Source of the DNA: JAIVJN01 sp036732565 | GTDB lineage: Bacteria > Acidobacteriota > Vicinamibacteria > Vicinamibacterales > UBA2999 | Direction of reading: 5' to 3' | Assembly (NCBI GenBank): GCA_036732565.1 | Contig: DAINCF010000273.1 | Location: 1 to 9,422 of the forward strand | Length of the DNA: 9,422 nt | Shown here: positions 1 through 5,304 of the stretch, piece by piece | Layout: every line of letters begins with the position of its first letter | Numbering within the stretch: the stretch's first letter is position 1 | Made by a program: the position numbers and the translations under genes | Notes under the pieces: generated by a model | Database searches by the model: none | Told to the model about the DNA's origin: nothing | Seen by the model: the letters and a program-made list of their open reading frames with translations, nothing else

Positions 1-42
1 CAGGCCTTCCTGACGGCGCCAGCCGCGCACCAACGGCGTTTG

Positions 43-114
43 GCAGGCCTGACGGCCTGCGCTACGTACGCGACCGGCAATTTCGCAACGCACTAAGGGC
101 CTGTGCTACGTGCG
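43..114. repeat. Palindromic, partly duplicated repeat at the 3' end of the MFS gene
   Basis: A perfect inverted repeat (arms gcaggcc at 43-49 and ggcctgc at 54-60, loop tgac) is followed by a 17-base unit, ggcctgcgctacgtacg at 54-70. A near copy, ggcctgtgctacgtgcg, lies at 98-114 (15 of 17 identical). The second copy overlaps the last codons of the MFS transporter. The layout resembles short dispersed palindromic (REP-like) sequences. On the minus strand the hairpin lies just after the MFS stop and could help end transcription, although no T-run follows it. Whether it is dispersed in the genome cannot be judged here. Confidence 0.5.
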
Positions 115-1415
115 TTTTTCAGGACGTGACCGCCGTAGCGCTCGACCCATAGGCTGCCGAGCAGCGCGAGAACCCCGCAGGCGACCATCAGATATGCCGG
201 CGATGCGAGGTTGCTGGTGTCGCGGATGAGAGTCGTGGCGATGAGCGGCGCCAGGCCACTGAAGATGGTGAAGCTGACGTTGAACGCCAACGCGACGCCG
301 CTGAATCGGATGCGCGTCGGAAAGAGATCGGTCAGCAGACAGGCGAACGAGCCGTTGGTCAGGCCGGCACTCAGCCCCGCGAGCATCAGCAGGAGCGTCA
401 GATTGACGGTACGCGTCTCGAGGGCGACGTAGAACGGATAGGCGAAGAGCAAGAGCAGCGTGACGCCCGTGCGCAGCAGGTAGCGGGGCGGGATGCGATC
501 GCCCAGCCAGCCAGTTCCGAGGATGGCGAGCGCCGACGTGATGACGCCAACCGTTTGCGAGAAGACCGCCTGCCGCGGATCGTATTGCAGCACGCCAGAG
601 AGATACGCTGGGAGGTGAGAGAAGTACAGACCGTTGAAACAGCCGGTGCCCGCGAGCAGGGTGCAGCCCACCAGCACCTGCACGGCGTGGGTCCCGAGCA
701 TTTCGCGAAAGGGCTGGCGCGACGCCAGACTCCGCATGCGCGCAAACTCCGGCGACTCCTCGAGCGAGCGACGGAGCCAGAAGCTCAGGACCCCGCCGGC
801 ACCGCCAATCACGAAGGCGATGCGCCACCCGTAGAGGGGCACGAGCTCGGGATCGAGCAGCGTCCGGACCGACAGGCTCACCCCGGTCGCCGCGGCCACC
901 CCCATCGTCACGCACGCGAAGACGACGCCGCAGACGAATGGCGCAATGCGTGGTGCGGTCTCCACGACGTAGGTCAAGGCTCCCGGAAGCTCGCCGCCCA
1001 GACAGAACCCCTGAATCAACCGCAGCGCGACCATGAGAGCGGTGGCAGTGACGCCCCATGACGCGTACGACGGCACCAGGCCCATGCCGAGCGTGGCGCC
1101 CGACATGACGAAGACCGACCACAAGAACACGCGCCGTCGGCCGTAGCGATCGCCGTAGTGGCTGAGGACGATGCCGCCGATCGGCCGGGCCAGGTAACCG
1201 GCGGCAAACGCCGCGAACGACGCCATCAGCGAAACGATCGGCTCACGGCTTGGGAACACCGCCGCCGCGATGTCCCTGGCGAACACCCCGAAGATGACGA
1301 AGTCATAGAACTCGAGGGTGCCGCCGAGGCTCGCGAGCAGGACAATACGCCAGCCGGCGGCGCTGATCCGGTTCTGACCAGAGGTGTCGGGAGTGCTCGA
1401 GGACGTCGATGGCAT
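93..1415 (-). CDS. MFS transporter, metabolite:H+ symporter (MHS) type
   Basis: This is an inner-membrane secondary transporter of about 440 residues, a normal length for the family, with many hydrophobic segments. The first helix region carries GGTLEFYDFVIFG (about residues 31-43), close to the GTxxEWYDF signature of MHS transporters. Next come ARPIGGIVLSHYGDRYGRRR (76-95), holding the MFS loop 2-3 motif, and LRLIQGFCLGGE (131-142). GWLGDRIPPRY (302-312) is the matching loop in the second half, and the LFPTRIRFSG segment (364-373) is also MHS-like. The substrate is unknown; relatives carry organic acids, osmolytes or aromatic acids. The frame is open to 1541, but starting there would overlap the preceding gene by 74 bases, so the ATG at 1415 is preferred, 52 bases after that gene; its ribosome site is weak. 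It is the last gene of a three-gene minus-strand operon. The final residues (about NARSTGP) are encoded by a repeat copy. Confidence 0.88.
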   Translation of the reverse strand: MPSTSSSTPDTSGQNRISAAGWRIVLLASLGGTLEFYDFVIFGVFARDIAAAVFPSREPIVSLMASFAAFAAGYLARPIGGIVLSHYGDRYGRRRVFLWSVFVMSGATLGMGLVPSYASWGVTATALMVALRLIQGFCLGGELPGALTYVVETAPRIAPFVCGVVFACVTMGVAAATGVSLSVRTLLDPELVPLYGWRIAFVIGGAGGVLSFWLRRSLEESPEFARMRSLASRQPFREMLGTHAVQVLVGCTLLAGTGCFNGLYFSHLPAYLSGVLQYDPRQAVFSQTVGVITSALAILGTGWLGDRIPPRYLLRTGVTLLLLFAYPFYVALETRTVNLTLLLMLAGLSAGLTNGSFACLLTDLFPTRIRFSGVALAFNVSFTIFSGLAPLIATTLIRDTSNLASPAYLMVACGVLALLGSLWVERYGGHVLKNARSTGP

Positions 1416-1467
1416 CAGAGACGAATGTCGGTGGGACTCGCCACCATCCCACACCGCCCGGCTCGGG

Positions 1468-1836
1468 TCAAGACGTCGGGCGCTTTCGCTTGGACTGAGC
1501 GGCCGTGGCCAATTCGTGGGCGCCGCGCAAGCGCTCGGCAACCTCCTTCCAGTCCGGCGCCCGATCCAGGTAGATACCGACCCATCCGGCTGGGCCCGCG
1601 TACGGCGGAACGAAGTAGCGGTCCGGGGATCGCGCCACGAGCAGATCCTGTGTGACGTGCGTCGCCTTGCACCAGACCGCGTGGCGTCCCGCGCCGTGAT
1701 GATTGGCCGCGTTCGCGAACATGGCGAACGTCCGCTTTTTCACAAAGAACGTCGGCTCGCCGTGAGACACCTTCTCCCAGGTGTCGGGAAGTGCCAGACA
1801 CAAGCGGCGGAGCCGGTCGAGTGGACTACGAGGCAT
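1468..1836 (-). CDS. MmcQ/YjbR-family small protein
   Basis: A soluble protein of 122 residues, typical in length for the MmcQ/YjbR (DUF419) family. Recognisable features are the N-terminal helix with LRRLCLALPDTWEKVSHGEP (9-28), the strand FFVKKRTFAMFAN (30-42), a VWCKAT segment (54-59) and the C-terminal half with YFVPPYAGPAGWVGIYLD (74-91) followed by DWKEVAERLRGAHELA. The tail is basic (KRKRP). The family is often labelled DNA-binding from its fold, but its role is poorly established, so no function is assigned. The ATG at 1836 has a good ribosome site, GGAGG on the minus strand (plus-strand cctcc at 1843-1847), 6 bases away. It starts 12 bases after the stop of the permease gene and is probably co-transcribed and perhaps translationally coupled with it. 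Confidence 0.87.
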   Translation of the reverse strand: MPRSPLDRLRRLCLALPDTWEKVSHGEPTFFVKKRTFAMFANAANHHGAGRHAVWCKATHVTQDLLVARSPDRYFVPPYAGPAGWVGIYLDRAPDWKEVAERLRGAHELATAAQSKRKRPTS

Positions 1837-1848
1837 GCACAGCCTCCA

Positions 1849-3156
1849 CTACGATGACGATTCCGGTGCCAGTGCGGTGCGACGGCCTCGTGCGATCAGA
1901 TACACGACAGACGCCGCCGCGACGCACAGACCGAACCCAAGCCACTCATCACGCGTCAGCCCGGTGAGCAGCCACACGATGACGCCGACCGCGAGCCAGG
2001 GGACCACGCCCTTTCCAGTGAGCCGCCAAGCCGCGAGCGCGCATCCGAGGTAAAGCGCCAGCGCCGAGACGTTGGCGAAGATGGCCAGCCGCTCGAACGT
2101 GCCCGAGACGGCGAGACTCAAGGCGATCAGCGACTGCACGGCGATCGCGGCGTGCGGCGAGCGATGCTGCGGATGCACCGCTGCGAGGGCTCTCGGCAAG
2201 AAACCGTCGCGCCCCAGGGCGAACAACATGCGCGGCATCGAGAGCGTCATGCCGCCGAGGTAGCCGAACATCGACAGCGTCGCGCCGACGAGGAGCAGCG
2301 AGCGCGCCCAGCCTCCGAGTGACGCGCCCGCGGCATCGGCGAGCGGAGAGACGGTCGCCTGGGCGAGGCCGCCCCCCAGAATGCCCTGGGCGACCACCTG
2401 CAGCATGACGTAGAGCGCGGTGATGCCCACCATGGCGAGCGCAATGGCGCGTGGCACGGTGCGAGCGGTGTCACGCACTTCGCCGCTCGGCACGAGCGCG
2501 CATTCGATGCCGGCGAACGCGAAGATCAACAGCAGCGACGTGCGCGCGATGTCGGCGGCGGGAGGCATCGCCGCAATCCGCAAGTTCGCGCCGTCGATGA
2601 AGAACGCGCCGCCGATGGCCACGATCAGGAGCGGCAGGAGCTTGGCCACGGTCGCGATGGAGTTCAACCGCACGGCGAGCGTCACGCCGCGCAGATTGAT
2701 GTACGACCAGAACGTGAACACGACCACGAGGATCACGCGTTCCATCGTCGCGCCGCCGAGCGCCGGCACGAGCAGCCCGAGGCTCGACGCAAACACGGTC
2801 GACACCGCGGCCGTCGCGAACGTCCCGAGCATCCACAGCAGCACGCCCGACATGAACCCGACGAACGGTCCGAACGCCGTGCCGACGTAGGCATACGGGC
2901 CGCCGGTGAGCGACACGCGGCTGCCGGCCTTGGCGATACACAGGACGATGAGGCCCATCACCACGGCGCAGACGAGATACGCGATCGGCGCCGCCGGACC
3001 GAGCGACGCTGCGACGTTGGCAGGCAGCCGGAAGATCCCGCCGCCGATGGTGATGTTGATGATGCCCGCGGCGAGGCCGAAGGTGCCGATCGCCCGCACG
3101 AGCGGCTCGCCGTGACTGCTCGGAGCCTGCGACACCGCTGTCGTCGGAGAAGGCAT
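1849..3156 (-). CDS. APC-superfamily amino acid permease
   Basis: An integral membrane transporter of about 435 residues with roughly 12 hydrophobic segments, as expected for the amino acid-polyamine-organocation superfamily. Helix 1 has IINITIGGGIFRLP (32-45), with the unwound GGGIF substrate-contact motif. Helix 6 and its loop read FAFAGIECALVPSGEVRDT (212-230) followed by ARTVPRAI. Helix 8 and its loop read PRMLFALGRDGFLPRAL (308-324), then SPHAAI. All are classic APC signatures. The ATG at 3156 is chosen as lying just before the conserved core; an in-frame ATG at 3183 is possible and the frame stays open to 3321, which would overlap kynU. Neither near start has a strong ribosome site. It heads the minus-strand operon with the YjbR-like and MFS genes and is divergent from kynU, so kynurenine, tryptophan or another aromatic amino acid is a reasonable but unproven substrate. 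Confidence 0.9.
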   Translation of the reverse strand: MPSPTTAVSQAPSSHGEPLVRAIGTFGLAAGIINITIGGGIFRLPANVAASLGPAAPIAYLVCAVVMGLIVLCIAKAGSRVSLTGGPYAYVGTAFGPFVGFMSGVLLWMLGTFATAAVSTVFASSLGLLVPALGGATMERVILVVVFTFWSYINLRGVTLAVRLNSIATVAKLLPLLIVAIGGAFFIDGANLRIAAMPPAADIARTSLLLIFAFAGIECALVPSGEVRDTARTVPRAIALAMVGITALYVMLQVVAQGILGGGLAQATVSPLADAAGASLGGWARSLLLVGATLSMFGYLGGMTLSMPRMLFALGRDGFLPRALAAVHPQHRSPHAAIAVQSLIALSLAVSGTFERLAIFANVSALALYLGCALAAWRLTGKGVVPWLAVGVIVWLLTGLTRDEWLGFGLCVAAASVVYLIARGRRTALAPESSS

Positions 3157-3220
3157 GGCGTGTAGGCTAGCACTTGCCAGCATTTCTTTGCCCCCGCCTC
3201 CGGCGGGCGCTTGGAGGACG
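3157..3220. promoter_or_regulatory. Short divergent intergenic region between permease and kynU
   Basis: These 64 bases separate the start codons of two divergent genes, so both promoters must overlap here or lie inside the opposite gene. A small GC hairpin (cccgcc 3193-3198, loop tcc, ggcggg 3202-3207) sits 5 bases upstream of the kynU ribosome site GGAGG (3213-3217). That site is only 3 bases from the ATG at 3221. No convincing -35/-10 pair was found by eye. The compact layout suggests shared control of the two genes, but no operator or regulator gene was identified. Confidence 0.4.
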
Positions 3221-4519
3221 ATGAGTTCGAGGGCCGATTGCGTCGCGCGCGATGCCGCCGATCCGTTGGCGCCTCTCCGCGAGCAGTTCGCGCTGGAGCG
3301 CGTCGATGAGCAGGGCGTCATCTATCTGGACGGCAACTCGCTCGGCGCGCTGCCGAAGGCCACGTCCGCGCGGGTGCGGCAAGTCGTCGAGGACGAGTGG
3401 GGCGTCGGTCTGATCCGCAGTTGGAACAGTGCCGGCTGGATGACGCTCTCACAGCGCGTGGGCGACAAGATCGGCCGCCTCGTCGGCGCCGGCCCCGGCG
3501 AGGTCATCGTCGCCGATTCGACCTCCATCAATTTGTACAAGGTCCTCAGTGCCGCGGTCGACATCGTCACCGCCGAGGCGCCGCGACGTCGGAAGATCGT
3601 GTCGGAGCACACCAATTTTCCCAGCGATCTCTACATCGCCGATAGCGTGGCGGGCGCCCGCGGTCTGGAGCTCACGCTCGTCGACGAGCACGAGATCCGC
3701 GCGCATCTCGACGACCGCCTGGCGATCCTGTTGCTGACGCACGTCAACTATCAGACCGGCCGGATGCATCGAATGGCGGAGCTGACGCGGGCGGCACATG
3801 CGGTTGGCGCGCTCATGGTCTGGGACCTTGCGCACTCGGCTGGCGCGACGCCCGTTCGTCTTCACGGCGGCGGTCCGATCGAAGAGGCGGCAGACTTCGC
3901 GATTGGGTGTGGCTACAAGTACCTCAACGGCGGTCCCGGCGCGCCGGCGTTCGCGTGGGCGCATCCGCTGCACACCGCTCGGATGGACCGAGACGCGTGG
4001 CGGCAGCCACTATCGGGTTGGATGGGCCACGCGGCGCCCTTCGACTTCACGTCGAGGTACCAGCCTGGCGCCGGCATGTCGCGCTTCCTGTGCGGCACGC
4101 CGCCCGTGTTGTCGCTGGCGGCGCTGGAGTGCGGCATTGACACGGTATTGGCCGCGGACGAGTACGGTGGCCTCGCCGAAATACGGCGCAAGTCGATGGC
4201 GCTCACTGATCTGCTCATCGAGTTGGTCGAGTCGCGTTGCCAGGGTCTTGGTCTGACGCTGGTCACGCCCCGACATGCCGACGAGCGGGGGAGTCAGGTG
4301 TCGTTTGCCCACGCCGGCGACGGCTACGCCGTGATGCAGGCGCTGATCGCACGCGGCGTCATCGGCGACTTCCGCGCGCCCAACATCGTGCGGTTCGGCG
4401 TGACGCCGCTCTACACCCGGTTCGTGGACGTCTGGGATGCCGTCGACCGCCTCGCGCAGGTGCTGGTCAGCGGTGAGTGGCGAGCGCCGCGCTTCGGCGT
4501 GCGCGCAGCGGTGACGTGA
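3221..4519 (+). CDS. kynU: Kynureninase
   Basis: A PLP-dependent cytosolic hydrolase that splits L-kynurenine into anthranilate and L-alanine (EC 3.7.1.3) in tryptophan breakdown. The 432-residue protein closely resembles the Pseudomonas enzyme (about 416 residues) end to end. The N-terminus reads DCVARDAADPLAPLREQFAL (6-25), then IYLDGNSLGALP (34-45) and GLIRSWNSAGW (63-73). The cofactor region includes TNFPSDLYIA (131-140) and WDLAHSAGA (201-209), with the PLP-binding lysine in CGYKYLNGGPG (Lys233). The C-terminal part has GVIGDFRAPNIVRFGVTPLY, typical of the family. The frame is open from 3155, but the ATG at 3221 follows GGAGG and matches the family N-terminus, so the 22 upstream codons are excluded. 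No other kynurenine-pathway gene (kynA, kynB) is in the window. The partner may be the divergent permease. It converges on the sigma gene across a palindromic element. Confidence 0.96.
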   Translation: MSSRADCVARDAADPLAPLREQFALERVDEQGVIYLDGNSLGALPKATSARVRQVVEDEWGVGLIRSWNSAGWMTLSQRVGDKIGRLVGAGPGEVIVADSTSINLYKVLSAAVDIVTAEAPRRRKIVSEHTNFPSDLYIADSVAGARGLELTLVDEHEIRAHLDDRLAILLLTHVNYQTGRMHRMAELTRAAHAVGALMVWDLAHSAGATPVRLHGGGPIEEAADFAIGCGYKYLNGGPGAPAFAWAHPLHTARMDRDAWRQPLSGWMGHAAPFDFTSRYQPGAGMSRFLCGTPPVLSLAALECGIDTVLAADEYGGLAEIRRKSMALTDLLIELVESRCQGLGLTLVTPRHADERGSQVSFAHAGDGYAVMQALIARGVIGDFRAPNIVRFGVTPLYTRFVDVWDAVDRLAQVLVSGEWRAPRFGVRAAVT

Positions 4520-4567
4520 CGCGCGGACGCGGGCCTTGGCGTGCCTGGCGCGTTTGGAGTGCGTTAC

Positions 4568-4635
4568 AGAATTACGTGGGGGCCGGCTTTAGCCGGCCCA
4601 GGTCCGCCTGAAGGCGGACCCCACTTGTAATTCTG
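4568..4635. repeat. Composite double-hairpin palindromic element (REP/MITE-like)
   Basis: Two perfect hairpins lie side by side. The first has arms gggccggct (4580-4588) and agccggccc (4591-4599) with a tt loop. The second has arms ggtccgcct (4601-4609) and aggcggacc (4612-4620) with a ga loop. An outer inverted repeat encloses both: cagaattacgtgggg (4568-4582) pairs with ccccacttgtaattctg (4619-4635), differing only by two extra bases. The whole can fold as a cruciform. It sits between the stops of convergent genes, 48 bases after kynU and 7 before the sigma stop, so it could end transcription from both sides. It resembles dispersed intergenic palindromes; no transposase is nearby. Confidence 0.8.
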
Positions 4636-4642
4636 CAGACAT

Positions 4643-5245
4643 CTATGGCTTGGCCGACAAGCGCTGGTGGAGCCACGCCTTGGCCATCGTCCAGTCGCGC
4701 TCCACGGTCGCAGTCGAGACCTCCAGGGCCTCGGCCGTCTCCTCGATGCTGAGGCCGGCAAAGAAGCGGAGCTCGACCACGCGACACAGCCGCTCGTCGA
4801 GGGCTGTCAAATCGGCGAGCGCTTCGTTCAGCGCGAGAATCTCGACCACTTTGCCCTGCTCCGATCGTTCTGCGCTTCCGAGCGGCGTCTGTGGCACGAC
4901 ATCGTCGAGGCTCACCAGAGTGGCGCGACCACCGCGCTTCTGCGCGTACTTGCGTCGGGCATGGTCCACGAGCACTTCGCGCATCAGACGCGCCGCCATG
5001 GCAAAGAAGTGCGTCCGATTGTGGAGCGGCATGCGTTTGAGATCGACCAGCCGTAAGTAGGCCTCATTGACCAAGGCTGTCGCCTGGAGCGTGTGATCCG
5101 CCGCCTCCGACCGCAGCCGGATGCGCGCGAGGCGGTGCAGCTCCTGATACACCATCGGCATCAGGCGCGCGAGTGCGGCCTGGTCGCCGCCGCGCCATGC
5201 GAGCAACAGATGTGTGACATCGCTGTCCTGAGCGTCAGCCATCAT
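4643..5245 (-). CDS. ECF-type RNA polymerase sigma factor (Sigma70_ECF, ECF43-like)
   Basis: A 200-residue alternative sigma factor that directs RNA polymerase to a specific promoter set. Region 2 spans about residues 10-100 and includes LVNEAYLRLVDL (58-69) and HFFAMAARLMREVLVDHARR (79-98). Region 4 spans about 140-195, with the helix-turn-helix LSIEETAEALEVSTATVERD (165-184). The phrase HTLQATALVNEAYLRL (51-66) is typical of the acidobacterial sigma group found beside Ser/Thr kinases. It lacks the acidic D-A-E-D patch seen in region 2.2 of ordinary ECF factors and has Thr52 and Thr56 there instead. No anti-sigma gene is present, while a transmembrane kinase starts 59 bases away on the other strand, so phosphorylation is the likely switch (inference). 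The protein may begin at the second ATG (5242), since two ATGs are adjacent; GGTGA just upstream is a weak ribosome site. Confidence 0.93.
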   Translation of the reverse strand: MMADAQDSDVTHLLLAWRGGDQAALARLMPMVYQELHRLARIRLRSEAADHTLQATALVNEAYLRLVDLKRMPLHNRTHFFAMAARLMREVLVDHARRKYAQKRGGRATLVSLDDVVPQTPLGSAERSEQGKVVEILALNEALADLTALDERLCRVVELRFFAGLSIEETAEALEVSTATVERDWTMAKAWLHQRLSAKP

Positions 5246-5304
5246 GTCACCGAGCCGAGAGCGTACCCGAAGTTGCGTTAGAATCGGCGCGGAATATCGT
5301 CCTC
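5246..5304. promoter_or_regulatory. Shared divergent control region of sigma factor and kinase
   Basis: These 59 bases separate the start codons of the divergent sigma and kinase genes and must hold, or overlap, both promoters. On the plus strand TAGAAT at 5279-5284 is a fair -10 box, 20 bases before the kinase ATG, but no good -35 box lies at normal spacing. It could also hold a promoter read by the ECF factor itself, which cannot be told by eye. Kinase translation signals are weak: only a GGAA at 5291-5294. Confidence 0.4.

Noticed and set aside
106..1122. A 338-codon minus-strand frame overlapping the MFS gene in another frame
   Set aside because: It is Arg- and Ala-rich and low in hydrophobic segments, with no domain. 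The overlapping frame has full MFS signatures, so this is a shadow.
1416..1541. Extending the MFS protein to the ATG at 1541
   Set aside because: The extra 42 residues are Pro/Ser/Arg-rich, overlap the YjbR-like gene and precede the expected short N-terminus of the family.
1158..1857. Plus-strand open frames opposite the MFS start and the YjbR-like gene
   Set aside because: They show no domain, signal or ribosome site, and the minus-strand genes explain the sequence.
2420..2890. A 156-codon plus-strand frame antisense to the APC permease
   Set aside because: It is the mirror of membrane-helix codons, with no motif or good ribosome site.
3155..3220. Extending kynU upstream to the ATG at 3155
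   Set aside because: The extra 22 residues do not resemble kynureninase, would overlap the permease start, and the ATG at 3221 has GGAGG plus the family N-terminus.
3449..3973. A 174-codon frame antisense to kynU
   Set aside because: The kynureninase match covers the whole region and the antisense product has no family features.
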